Below are positions 1-9,666 of a DNA stretch of 64,000 bases, piece after piece. Under the pieces are notes generated by a model. The model did no database searches. It was not told the origin of the DNA and worked only from the letters and a program-made list of their open reading frames with translations. The position numbers and the translations under genes were made by a program. The DNA lies in assembly GCA_016618085.1 (NCBI GenBank), contig JABLTG010000004.1, positions 1-64,000 on the forward strand, written 5' to 3'. Positions within the stretch are counted from its first letter, which is position 1. Each line of letters opens with the position of its first letter. The DNA is from Neovahlkampfia damariscottae. Its lineage: Eukaryota > Heterolobosea > Selenaionea > Neovahlkampfiida > Neovahlkampfiidae.

Positions 1-216
1 CAATATGGAAGGATATGTCAAAGAAGGACAAATTTTAGCTGTCATTGGACCTTCTGGTAAAAATGTTTTTTTTTTTTATTTTTTTCGTTATAGGAAGTGG
101 CAAGAGCACTTTTTTGAATATTTTGGCCGATAGAATTGAAAAACATAAAGGAGAAGTTTTTTTGAATGAACAATTGATTTCAAAAAAAATACAATCCTTT
201 GATTGGATTTGTAGGT
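1..216 (+). pseudogene. ABCG-type ABC transporter ATPase fragment (partial, window edge)
   Basis: The reading frame entering the window, with an intron at 57-93, gives a strand ending in ILAVIGPSGSGKST, a Walker A motif split by the intron at the glycine codon. It continues with FLNILADR and GEVFLNEQ, as in ABCG/White-family ATPases, which pump lipids or drugs across membranes. After an A-run near 182-189 the frame shifts by one base, and the other frame reads IGFV, the ABCG strand before the Q-loop. The match then stops abruptly near 213. No Q-loop, signature or Walker B follows; methyltransferase sequence begins at once. The upstream part lies outside the window. I read this as a truncated, rearranged gene piece; an assembly join is the alternative. 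Confidence 0.6.
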
Positions 217-758
217 AGGCCTGTTGCACAGGTAAAATTGTTCATTCAAAAATTAATGTTGTAGGCTTTACATTGGTTTGAATTTGATTTATTCTTCAAA
301 GAAATTGATCGTATATTGAAACCAAATGGAACTTTTGCAGTCTGGGGATATTTGTTGAACTATTTTGAAAATAAAGAATCAACAGAAATATTAGTCAAAT
401 TTTTCAATGAAACATTAGGAGAATATTGGTCAAACAGAAGGAAATACATTGATAACGGTTATGCAGATATTCAATTTCCGTATTCAAATTCATTGAAAAA
501 ACAGACTTTTATTAACAAAAGAACAATGAAATTGAAGATTTATATTAATTATATCTCAACTTGGAGTGCTTATAATCAATGGAAAAAATCCACAAATCTG
601 AGGAAATTTTGATCCAATTAGAAAAAGAGTAAATTTCACTTTCATTTTTTAACCCTTTTTAAAGTTTATTGAAATCCTTTGATTTAAAAGATACTGAACA
701 AGAAATTGAATTATTTTATGAAATACCATTGTACTTGATGAAGAAATCAAACAAATAA
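217..758 (+). pseudogene. SAM-dependent methyltransferase 3' fragment (TMT1/type-11 like)
   Basis: Joining over a short intron (232-264) gives VAQ-ALHWFEFDLFFKEIDR followed by ILKPNGTFAVWGY. This is the central block of class I methyltransferases of the trans-aconitate methyltransferase type. Further on are the family's TWSAYNQW block and a final FYEIPLYLMKK that matches the usual carboxyl end. The amino-terminal SAM-binding motif I is absent, because ABC transporter sequence precedes it directly. A one-base frame change sits in the A-run just after the TWSAYNQW block, and another likely intron is at 630-663. The fragment looks like the 3' half of a real gene joined to foreign 5' sequence, so probably non-functional. 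The product's substrate cannot be told. Confidence 0.55.
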
Positions 759-786
759 ATTCAATCATGTGCTTAATAATTTCTTT

Positions 787-2355
787 TCAACTAGTTGTTA
801 CTTGAAAACTCATGGACATACTAATGGCAGCTCCACTTTCGACTTTTTTTGAATTTAAAAATAAATTCAAAGACAACTTACTCTTTCTTCTATAGTGCGG
901 TAATTGTAATCCCTTGAAGAAAATTGAATCTCCTTCATCTAAAATGATATCAATCACTCTATTCTTATTTGATTCGGTAATAATAGTCAATGGTTGGTCT
1001 TTTTGTTTTGATAACAAAAATGAACATGAATAACAATAAGGATATGAATCAAAATGAAGAGGTAATTGAGATTCTGTTTCATAAAATAAAGTCAATGGAA
1101 GACGTGAACAAATATTCTCTTTTGTAATTTCTGTCAATAATTCAATCATTTTTAAATTAAAGTAATGAGCAACTAATGATTTCCAAGTGAAAAAAAATCC
1201 AAAATTTTCGTTTTCATTATGTTGTTTGATATGCTTCAAATAGTTGTCAAAATATATTTTCAAGTTATAAAATTGTAAAGGAGGTAATAAATTTTTGAAA
1301 ATCAAAAATCCATTTTGATGAAATTTAATTCTTTCTTGAGTTGTAAATGATTTAAAGAATTCCACTCTTTCTTGCCAATAATTCTTTTTTACAAAAACTT
1401 TGTTGAATTTCAAAAATTTCAAATCCAAATTGGAGAAATTGTTCAATTGGTCTCGATAAGTTTCTAAATTTTCATTGGCTTTAAGAATTTCAATCAAATC
1501 TTTGTATTCTTCACCAGTACCGAAAGTACATATCATTTTATATCCAGGATCTTCTAATATGAAAGTTGGTCGTTTCATTTTTGAACTTATTGAAATAATA
1601 TCAGTCACACAAATTCGAAAATTTGATGGAATTTTTGAATTAGGATCTCTTTTGAGGCTATGATCTTTTTGAACTTCAAAACTTGGATTTACAATAAAAT
1701 CTGAAAAATAATTTAATTCGTCCTCTTGTTCAATTTTTGACAGGAATTCTTTTGATAAATTTTTCATTGATAAAATACAGTCAAATGGTTCAATGGATGT
1801 CAGTAATAAATCTTTTGCCAAATCTTTCTTTTCTCCTTTGATTTTTGAATCAAAAAATAACGAAATTCCTTCAATTGAATACAACCAAATGAATGAATTC
1901 AAATACGTTTGAAACTTTACTGTTTTCAAGAAATAATGTAAATTTTTGCTGTAACTTTCAAATCCAAAAAAATATGAAAATAAGAATAAACCAAGCAGTG
2001 AAAGGATAAATACAGTCAAAATTGAATTGTAAACAAAAATCAAAGTTGAAAAATTTGACCATTTGAAAATCAGCCATGAAATGGAGAAAAAAATGAACAT
2101 TAAAAAAAATAAAATGAATTCCATATGATCTGCTATATTCTCACCTATTGATAGTTGAATATCTTTGCGGCTTGTTAAAAATACTATGGCATAAATTATT
2201 GAAAAAAGTATAAAAGTACAGCCGCTGAAATGAACACTTGAAAAAATATTGATTTTTGAGTAACTGAGAATATAAGTTAAAACTACTATCCATGTTATTG
2301 AGATGAAACAAATAGGAAGAGTACTGACATTCTTTGTGTTTGTGACTTTAGACAT
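787..2355 (-). CDS. Multi-pass membrane protein with C-terminal 2OG-Fe(II) oxygenase-like domain
   Basis: Single exon, 522 residues, starting at the ATG at 2355. The first ~160 residues hold about four strongly hydrophobic segments, so the protein is membrane-embedded. The last ~200 residues resemble a prolyl-4-hydroxylase or phytanoyl-CoA-type double-stranded beta helix. QERIKFHQNGFLIFKNLL is the usual entry helix and strand. LHFD (about H434, D436) and LPHYR (about H487) supply an HxD...H iron triad about 51 residues apart, followed by basic residues that could bind 2-oxoglutarate. Such enzymes hydroxylate proteins or lipids using Fe(II), O2 and 2-oxoglutarate. The substrate is unknown and the orientation of the catalytic domain is not clear. 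It is divergent from the carboxypeptidase gene, with CCAAT-type motifs on both sides of the spacer. Confidence 0.6.
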   Translation of the reverse strand: MSKVTNTKNVSTLPICFISITWIVVLTYILSYSKINIFSSVHFSGCTFILFSIIYAIVFLTSRKDIQLSIGENIADHMEFILFFLMFIFFSISWLIFKWSNFSTLIFVYNSILTVFILSLLGLFLFSYFFGFESYSKNLHYFLKTVKFQTYLNSFIWLYSIEGISLFFDSKIKGEKKDLAKDLLLTSIEPFDCILSMKNLSKEFLSKIEQEDELNYFSDFIVNPSFEVQKDHSLKRDPNSKIPSNFRICVTDIISISSKMKRPTFILEDPGYKMICTFGTGEEYKDLIEILKANENLETYRDQLNNFSNLDLKFLKFNKVFVKKNYWQERVEFFKSFTTQERIKFHQNGFLIFKNLLPPLQFYNLKIYFDNYLKHIKQHNENENFGFFFTWKSLVAHYFNLKMIELLTEITKENICSRLPLTLFYETESQLPLHFDSYPYCYSCSFLLSKQKDQPLTIITESNKNRVIDIILDEGDSIFFKGLQLPHYRRKSKLSLNLFLNSKKVESGAAISMSMSFQVTTS

Positions 2356-2489
2356 GAGAAATAGTTCTAACCAATAAAACTTGGAGGAATTTGAAACTTT
2401 GTTTTTAGAAAAAATAATCCTTTTTCAAGCAATTTGTTTTTGTATTTATCTTTGGAAGTTCTAACGACTTTTTTCCCACCAATCATAAA
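2356..2489. promoter_or_regulatory. Divergent promoter region with two CCAAT motifs
   Basis: This 134-bp spacer separates the oxygenase-like gene (leftward) from the carboxypeptidase gene (rightward). CCAAT occurs at 2371-2375, 16 bp from the leftward ATG as ATTGG on that strand. It occurs again at 2479-2483, 6 bp before the rightward ATG. The same motif recurs near most start codons in the window. Confidence 0.5.
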
Positions 2490-4049
2490 ATGAAACACAT
2501 TTTACTCATCAGTTTGTTTGTTGCAAGTTGTTTGGCAATTAATCTCAGTTTAGGTGGTGAACCGAAATACAGAGTTGCTATTTCAACAGATTCCGCATCT
2601 TCTTTATCAACAGAACTCAAAGCACAATCTTATGATGTCCTCAAATCTTATGAACATTCAGTTGAAGCAATTCTCAGTGAACAAGATTACCAAAACTTAA
2701 AAACTCAATTTAATATTAAAATTATCGAAGTAGCTGCTCCTTTATCCAAAAAAATGCCAACAGGTAACAAAAAAAAAATTAAAAAATTAACAACTTCAAG
2801 GATATCGTAATTTAACTCAAATCAATCAAATATTGATGGAAACAAATAAAAAATACTCAGACTTTACAAAAGTTGTTGATATTGCAAAAAAATATGGTCC
2901 TGGAAAAACTTATGAAGGAAGACCAATTTACTCAATCAGAATCTCTGGTAAAAAAAATGCAAAACCAAAAAAAAAACAAAGGTACAAAAAAAAAAGATTG
3001 AAACTTTATGTAGTGTTTTGATTTTATCAGCTCATCATTGTAGAGAAATTGTTACACCAGAAATTGCTTTATATGCAATTAAAATGTTAACTGAAGGATA
3101 TAACAAAGACCCAGTTGTTACAAAACTCGTTGATACTTATAACATTTGGATTGTTCCAATTTTAAATGTCGACGGTTTAGAATACGCTTGGAAAACAAAT
3201 AACATGTGGAGAAAGAATAGAAAACCAAATCAAGGAGGTTCATATGGTGTTGATTTAAATCGTAACTATGATTTAGATTGGTATAAGTGTGGTGGTTCAA
3301 CAGTTCCATCATCACAAACTGTAAAAAAAAATGTTAAATTTTAATTTTTCTAGTATAAAGGTACAGCACCTTTTTCAGAAGCAGAAAGTCACACAATCAG
3401 AGATTTCTCAAGAGCTGAACATTTTGCTAAAGTTATTGATTTTCACTCTTATGGAAGAGAAGTACTTCATGCTTATCATAGATGCACTTTCATGCCTACT
3501 GTTCCAAAAAATTATCAAATTTCAGAAGCTTCAAAATTAGCTGCAAAATCACGTTATAGACTTCGTTACCCAAGTGGAAATGGACAAGTAATTAATTTTT
3601 AAGTTGTTAATTTTTTTTTTAAAGCATCAAAGTTGGCAAATGAAAGAAATCACTTTGTATTCATATTTAGTTGAAACACATCGTACATTCCAACCTTCAT
3701 ATCAATCTGCAATGGATGAAGTTAAAATTGGTTCGATTTCCATTTTTTTTTAAGTCTTTTAGTTTACCCTCTTTTAATTGAATTTTTGAGCAAAGAAATT
3801 CCTTTAAGTGGAAGAGTTTTAGATAATGATACAAAAGAACCATTGAAAGCTAATATAAAAATTGTTGGATTTGACTGGAGAGCAAATGAAACTCGTGTTT
3901 CACATTCAAAGAATGGGGAATATCATTTATTCTTACCAGAATCAACAACTGAATACAAACTTGAATTTTCAAAACCAGGATATAAAACAGAATCAGTTGC
4001 AATTAAAATTCAAGGCTCAGTTAAAAAAGATATTTTGTTAAGAAAATAA
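2490..4049 (+). CDS. Secreted metallocarboxypeptidase, M14 family
   Basis: Exons 2490-2763, 2801-2981, 3014-3320, 3354-3587, 3625-3730 and 3763-4049 give 462 residues. A signal peptide (MKHILLISLFVASCLA) is followed by a propeptide-like region. Zinc ligands appear as HHCRE (HxxE) and as the His of IDFHSYG. NRNY gives the substrate-carboxylate Arg, and the catalytic Glu lies in LVETHRTF. A C-terminal beta-sandwich of about 90 residues (SGRVLDNDTKEPL onward) looks like the transthyretin-like domain of the N/E subfamily. The enzyme would remove C-terminal amino acids outside the cell or in a lysosome-like compartment. The 2982-3013 intron is needed to keep frame through an A-rich stretch. With it, no defect remains. 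Confidence 0.88.
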
Positions 4050-4085
4050 ATTTCTATTTGTCAATTTTTATTTCCACGTTGAGAA

Positions 4086-4592
4086 ATGCAACGAACAAAG
4101 CTCATTTTCAACCGAACAAAAAATGAACTGAAAAAATATCCAAAGGTAGCAGTTAGTGCTATTCCATTTTTGAAAGTGACCAAAGACGATTATGAAGTAT
4201 TACTGGTAAAAAGAAAAAATGAACCTGATAAAGGTTTATTTTCAGTTCCAGGAGGTTCTATCGAATACGGTGAACATACAAGAGAAGCGATTGAACGAGA
4301 ATTATATGAAGAAACTAATATTACACCAAACGAATACGAATTAAGTGATACTATTGAAGCACTAGATGTGATAAAAAAAAACGAGAAAAACCACGAGATC
4401 ATTTGGCATTATGTAATTTTACAATTCACAGCAATTATAAAAAAAGAACCTTTACAAATAAAACCAGGTGATGATGCTGAAGAAGTTATTCGCATTTCAA
4501 GAAAAGAAATTCAAAATTTCACACACAAAATGACCACAAATCTACTTGACGTAATTGAGAGATCATACACAAAAATAAATGATAAAATATAA
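4086..4592 (+). CDS. Nudix hydrolase
   Basis: Single exon, 168 residues, starting 36 bp after the carboxypeptidase stop. The Nudix box GX5EX7REUXEEXGU is present as GGSIEYGEHTREAIERELYE followed by ETNI, with all the metal-binding Glu residues. The fold begins with an AVSAIPFLKV strand that fits the family. Nudix enzymes cleave nucleoside diphosphates linked to another group (NTPs, ADP-ribose, NADH, capped RNA). The substrate cannot be told from the sequence. The AIIKKEPLQIKPGDDAEEV stretch resembles ADP-ribose or NADH-type members, but this is weak. It lacks a CCAAT motif in its very short upstream spacer, so it may share transcription with the gene before it. Confidence 0.9.
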   Translation: MQRTKLIFNRTKNELKKYPKVAVSAIPFLKVTKDDYEVLLVKRKNEPDKGLFSVPGGSIEYGEHTREAIERELYEETNITPNEYELSDTIEALDVIKKNEKNHEIIWHYVILQFTAIIKKEPLQIKPGDDAEEVIRISRKEIQNFTHKMTTNLLDVIERSYTKINDKI

Positions 4593-4602
4593 ATGTTTTT
4601 TT

Positions 4603-6438
4603 TTATTTTTGTTCTTCAGATTTTTTTGGTGTTTTTTTTGGAATTTTCATTTCAGCAATAGAATCATCTTTTTTTTGTCTTTTTTTTGGTGTTTTTTTTT
4701 CTTTTTGTTCATCAGATTCTTCTTTAGTTTTTCTTTTTTTTGTTGACGATTTTGGTGTTTTTGTTGGAGTTGAAGATGGAGTTGTTTCATCATCATCAAT
4801 GAATGAATTATTTGTTGAAGTAGGTTCACCTTTTGAAATAGATTGTAAAAAGTCATCATCCTTTTTTAAATCAGAAGAAACAAATTCAAATGAATTTGAG
4901 TTCTGTTCCATTGCAATAGTTACAATATCTTTATCTCCTTGTAATGTTTTTGTTGCATATTTCAAAGCTAAACCATTTTGACTCACAGCCCATAAAACAA
5001 CTTCTTTATCTTTTTTAAATTTTGGTGGAAGAATATCTAATAATAAACCATTTTTAGCCAATAAAACTTGAATTATTTCTCTATTATTTTTTAAATTATT
5101 TGATGCAAAATTATATGATAATGGTGTTTTTTGAATTGCAGTTTTAACAATATCCATATCATTTTGTAAATCTGATGATGCTATGGATAAACAATTTCCA
5201 TCATTTTTAACTGCTTCCAAAACAATTTCTTTGTTTTTTTTTAAATTTGAATGAGCAAATTGTAAACAAAAACCTAATTTTTTAACACCTTCTAAAACTA
5301 ATTTTTCATCTTTTTTAAAATTTTCTGACAATGATTGAAGTAAAAATGGATTTTGTTTCATGACAATTTCAGCTATTTCTTTATCATTTTTAAGTTCATT
5401 TGATATGAATGAAACAACAAAACATGATTTTTTAATTGCTCCTAATACTAAATCACGATCATTTTGATATTTTTTTGATGCAAATTTTAAAGCCATTGGA
5501 TTTTGTTGAACAGCTGTTTTAACAATTTCTTCATCATTTGATAAGTCATTATTTACTACATATTCCAAAGCTAATCCATTTTTTTTAACAGCTTGTAAAA
5601 TTATTTCTTTATCATTTAAGAGTTCTTTTGAAGCATATTTTAAACAATTTGTATCTTTTTGAACACATTCTAAAATTAAATTTTTGTCTTTTCTATATTT
5701 TTCATCAACGTTCTTTAAATTAGTTGGTTTGTGTTTAATATATTTTAAAATAAAACTATCATCTTCTAAAAGTACTTTTGGTAATTTTTTGAATCTATTT
5801 TCATCCAAAGAAACTATTGCAATTACAACATCAACATCTGTTTGAAGTTCTTTTGGTACATATTGAATTCCAATTGGATTTGATAAAACAGCCAAGATAA
5901 CATCTTTGTCTTTATGTAATTTTGGTGAAACATGAATAAAAGCTGATGGTGTTCTTCTTACAGCAGCACATGCAATTTCTTTATCTTCTTTATGTTCTTG
6001 TGAAGCATAACTTAAAGCAAATCCATTTTGTCTAACAGATGCTAAAACAATTTCTCTATCAGCACGTAAATCATTTGAAGCATAATTAACAGTCATTCCA
6101 TCCCTCTTAATAGCAGCTAAAACTAATGATTTATCTTGTTTAAGTTTTGGTGAAGCATATTTTAAAGAAGAAGCACTATTAAAAATGGCAGTAAGTACAA
6201 CTTCTTTATCTCCTTGTAATCTTTCTGATGCATAACTTAATGAAACTCCATTTTTAGCCACAGCTGCAGATACAATCTCTTTGTTGTCTTGTAAATTTTT
6301 TGAAGCATAATACAAAGACATTGGACTTTCTTTTACAATTTCTAAAACGTAACTATAATCATTTTCTTTATCTTTTGGAATTATAGTATATTGTTCGTCT
6401 TTATTAGTTGATGTTTGTGTGAGTTTTAGTTTAGACAT
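4603..6438 (-). CDS. DUF4116-type repeat protein with basic TPKK tail
   Basis: Single exon, 611 residues from the ATG at 6438. The body is about 20 copies of a ~25-residue helical unit with consensus LxxDKEIVLxAVxxNGxxLxYAS, the pattern of the DUF4116 repeat family. That family is found in several protists and has no established function. The repeats probably stack as an alpha-solenoid used for protein binding. The last ~65 residues are Lys/Thr/Pro-rich, with several TPKK-type motifs that look like nuclear localisation or DNA-contact sequence. It is divergent from CTR9 with only 66 bp between the start codons, and CTR9 ends in a very similar TPKKKQKK tail. This could mean a shared nuclear role, or only shared composition. 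Confidence 0.75.
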   Translation of the reverse strand: MSKLKLTQTSTNKDEQYTIIPKDKENDYSYVLEIVKESPMSLYYASKNLQDNKEIVSAAVAKNGVSLSYASERLQGDKEVVLTAIFNSASSLKYASPKLKQDKSLVLAAIKRDGMTVNYASNDLRADREIVLASVRQNGFALSYASQEHKEDKEIACAAVRRTPSAFIHVSPKLHKDKDVILAVLSNPIGIQYVPKELQTDVDVVIAIVSLDENRFKKLPKVLLEDDSFILKYIKHKPTNLKNVDEKYRKDKNLILECVQKDTNCLKYASKELLNDKEIILQAVKKNGLALEYVVNNDLSNDEEIVKTAVQQNPMALKFASKKYQNDRDLVLGAIKKSCFVVSFISNELKNDKEIAEIVMKQNPFLLQSLSENFKKDEKLVLEGVKKLGFCLQFAHSNLKKNKEIVLEAVKNDGNCLSIASSDLQNDMDIVKTAIQKTPLSYNFASNNLKNNREIIQVLLAKNGLLLDILPPKFKKDKEVVLWAVSQNGLALKYATKTLQGDKDIVTIAMEQNSNSFEFVSSDLKKDDDFLQSISKGEPTSTNNSFIDDDETTPSSTPTKTPKSSTKKRKTKEESDEQKEKKTPKKRQKKDDSIAEMKIPKKTPKKSEEQK

Positions 6439-6504
6439 TTTCAATTGGATCAATTTTTTTCAGCCAATAATTTTCTTTTCACTTTGGACCAGTTGGATTT
6501 GTTG
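6439..6504. promoter_or_regulatory. 66-bp divergent promoter of the DUF4116 protein and CTR9
   Basis: This is the whole spacer between two start codons. It holds one ATTGG/CCAAT motif at 6444-6448 (CCAATTGA on the minus strand, 5 bp before the minus ATG). Either one element drives both genes, or core promoter sequence overlaps coding DNA. Confidence 0.45.
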
Positions 6505-9500
6505 ATGGAGGTTATACAAATTCCAATTCGTTATTCAGATGAAGTTGTTGATATTGAAGTTCAAAAATTACCAGATGTTGATACTCTAATGCATATCTTA
6601 TTAGAGGAGTTGGCGCCTTTGGAAATTTGGATAAAACTAGCAGTAAAAAAAAAAAAAAAAAAAATTTAAAACTTTTTATAACTTCAGGTGGTATATTATA
6701 ACCAAGGAAATATTGAACCATTCAAATATATTTTAAATGAAATTATTGACGAGGGTATTAAAGAAAGATATATTGATTACAAAGAAGCCAGAATAAAAGC
6801 ATATAATATTTTAGCGGCATATGATCTTGAATTGGCAATAACAACGGAAAATGAACAACAAAAAAGTGAGTACTATTCAAATATAAGTCAGTTACTTGCT
6901 ACTGCAAATTTAGAAGATCAAGCTCAACCTATAACTTTTGTTACACGTGGTATTATGTATTTACAATTACAAAAATATGATCTTGCTTTAACTCAATTTA
7001 ATACTGCTTTGATTTCAGATGAAAAAAATTTACAAGCTTTAATTGGAAAAGCTAGTGTTTTGTTTCATCAAAAACAGTATTCAAACTCACTTAGATGTTT
7101 TTCAGAAGCTTTAACTTCAAACCCAGACTGTCCTTCAGATGTTCGTTTTGGTAATTTTTTAACAAAAAAAAATTAAAAAACTTTTTTAAAGGAATTGGAT
7201 TGTGTTATTATAAATTAAACAATGTAAAGAAAGCAAGACTCAGTTTTGAAAGAGTTATTCAATTGGTATTTTTTTTTTATTCTTTTTAAAACATTCAAAT
7301 AGGAACCAACAGTTGATGCTTACGTGGGTTTAGCAATTTTAGACTTAAATTCAGATAAAAAAGATAGAGTAATGACAGCTATGAATTATTTAAAAAAAGC
7401 TTTTCAAATGGACCAACAAAACTCAATGGTTTTGAATCATTTAGCAAATCATTTTTTTTATAAAAACGACCTTGAAAAAGTACAAACATTAGCATCAAAT
7501 GCATTCAAAAACTCAAAGGTACCTGAGATTAAAGGAGAAGCTTTTTACTACTTGGGTAGATTGTATCATCATCAACAAATGTATGAACAATCTTTTAATT
7601 ATTACAGTCAGGTTTCAAATCAATACTGGCCTGATTTTACATTAGGTCATTTCACTTTAGGTCAAATGTATATTCAAAGAGATGAAATTGAAAAAGCAAT
7701 TTCTGAATTCCAAAAAGTTGCAAAAGCGTATCCAGAAAATTTTGAAACACAAAAAGTAAAAAAAAAAAAAAAGAATCTAAAAAACTTATAATAGATATTA
7801 GGTTCTTTGTATGGAAAGAAATTGAATATAAAAAAAGCTTTGACACATTTAAAAAATGCAAATCTTTTGAACAAAGAAGATGAAGAAGTATTAATTGAAA
7901 TAGGTGAACTTGATAAAAGTGATTTCAATTCAAGTTTAGAATCATTCAAATCAGCTGCTTTTCTGATGGAAAAAAAAGAAAAAAATGTACCTTTTGAGTT
8001 ATGGAATAATATTGGAAGTTTACAATTAAAACTTGGACAATATGATGAAGGATATGAAAATTTAATGAAAGCATTAGATGGAACAACATCAACTATTGAA
8101 GAATTTTCATCTGAGCATGTATGTATTGTTTATAATATTGCTGGTTATTTTGAAAAATCAAATCCAAAAAAATCAAAAGAAATTTATAAACAAATTTTGA
8201 AAATTCATCCAACTTATTTAGATGCAATCCTTAGACTCGCATATATCTCATTTGAAGAAAAAAAAATGAAAGAAGCAATTGAATGGTGTGAAATTGGAAA
8301 AAAAATAAAACCTAATGATTCAGCTGCTTATACATTACAAGGAACTATTTATTTGAAAAATAAAGAATGGTCAAAGGCTCAAGAAATGTTTGAATCTGTT
8401 TTAAAGAATGTTGATAAAAATGATATTTACTCAAATTTATCATTAGGTAGTCTTTATTTTTCTTTTGCAAAACCTGAATTAAAAGAAAAAGAAAAGAAAA
8501 ATTTGAATTATTCAATTGCTTATTTTCAAAGAATTCTTCAACAAAATACAAATAATGTTCATGCTGCTAATGGTTTAGGTGCTATTATTGCAACTCAAGG
8601 ATATCTTGAAAATGCAAAAGATATTTTATTAAAATGTCGTGAAACTACATCAGAAATACCTGAAATTTGGTTAAATCTTGCTCATATTTTTGTTTGTTCA
8701 AAAGAATATAATCAAGCTATAAAATTATATGAAAGTTGTTTAAAGAAATTTTATGAAAACAAAAATATTGAAATTTTGATATTCATTGCAAAAACACACT
8801 ATTTAGCAAATGAATTAAAAGAATCAAAGATTTATTTACAAAAAGCATTGAAATTAGATCCAAATAATTATCAACTTTGGTATAATTTAGGTATTATTCA
8901 TATGGATGTTACAAATTCATTATTGAAAAAAAAAACAGTTTCTGATGCTACAGAAGCATTAGAAAATATCAAATTATCAATTTCACATTTCAAATTTTTA
9001 GACTCAAAATCTATTTCATCTCAATTTAAAAACTTGAAAAAATTATTGGAAACAACAAAAAAATTATTAAAAGAATCACAAGATAATCTTGAAAAACAAA
9101 TTAAAATTGAAAAAAAATTAACTCAAGAAAGAAAATTACAAGAAGATTCAATTATTAAAGAATTAGAAGAAAAAAAACAAAAGAAATTAGAAGAAGAAAG
9201 AAAAAAAAAAGAAGCAGAAGAAGCTAAATTACAAAGAGCTATTGAAACACAAAAGAAATTTGAACAAGTTCAAAAATCTTGGTTGATGGAAGAACAAGAA
9301 AGAATGACTTCTCCACAAAAAGAAAAAAGAAAAAAAAAAAAAATAACTGAAGAAGAAATTGTTCAAGAAGAAGAAGAAGAAAAAGTCATGGAAGAACCTA
9401 AAGAAGTGAATGATGAAGAAGAAGCTGATTATTTTCCTGAAGATCAAATTGAAGGTGAGGCTGAAGTTAAATTTGATGGTGACGTTTCAACAACACCAAA

Positions 9501-9630
9501 ACCAAAAAAATTACAAAGAAAACAAAAAAGAAAAAGAGATTTAGATGATAACGAACAAGAAGAAGATCAAGAACAAGAGAAAAAATCTGAAGAAGGAAAA
9601 AAAACACCAAAAAAAAAACAAAAAAAATAA
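6505..9630 (+). CDS. CTR9: RNA polymerase-associated protein CTR9 (Paf1 complex)
   Basis: Exons 6505-6642, 6688-7150, 7192-7265, 7303-7755 and 7795-9630 give 987 residues. The start IPIRYSDEVVDIEVQKLPD followed by HILLEELAPLEIWIKLA matches the CTR9 N-terminus, and tandem TPR repeats fill most of the protein. KILGSLYGKK at an exon join is the conserved CTR9 block, and it selects the acceptor at 7794 over the later AG. CTR9 scaffolds the Paf1 complex, which travels with RNA polymerase II and promotes histone H2B ubiquitination and H3K4/K36 methylation. The C-terminal ~180 residues are a charged coiled coil and Lys/Glu-rich tail ending TPKKKQKK, as is common in this family. Confidence 0.93.
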
Positions 9631-9666
9631 ATTGTTTTTTTTCAAAAAAGATGTACATGTCTTGGT

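Noticed and set aside
2941-3030. Suspected frameshift in the carboxypeptidase within an A-rich stretch
   Set aside because: A 32-nt GT-AG intron at 2982-3013 restores KKKQSVLILSAHHCRE in frame, so no defect is needed.
9180-9630. Minus-strand Phe-rich frames opposite CTR9
   Set aside because: These are poly-Phe products of Lys/Glu-rich coding sequence on the other strand.
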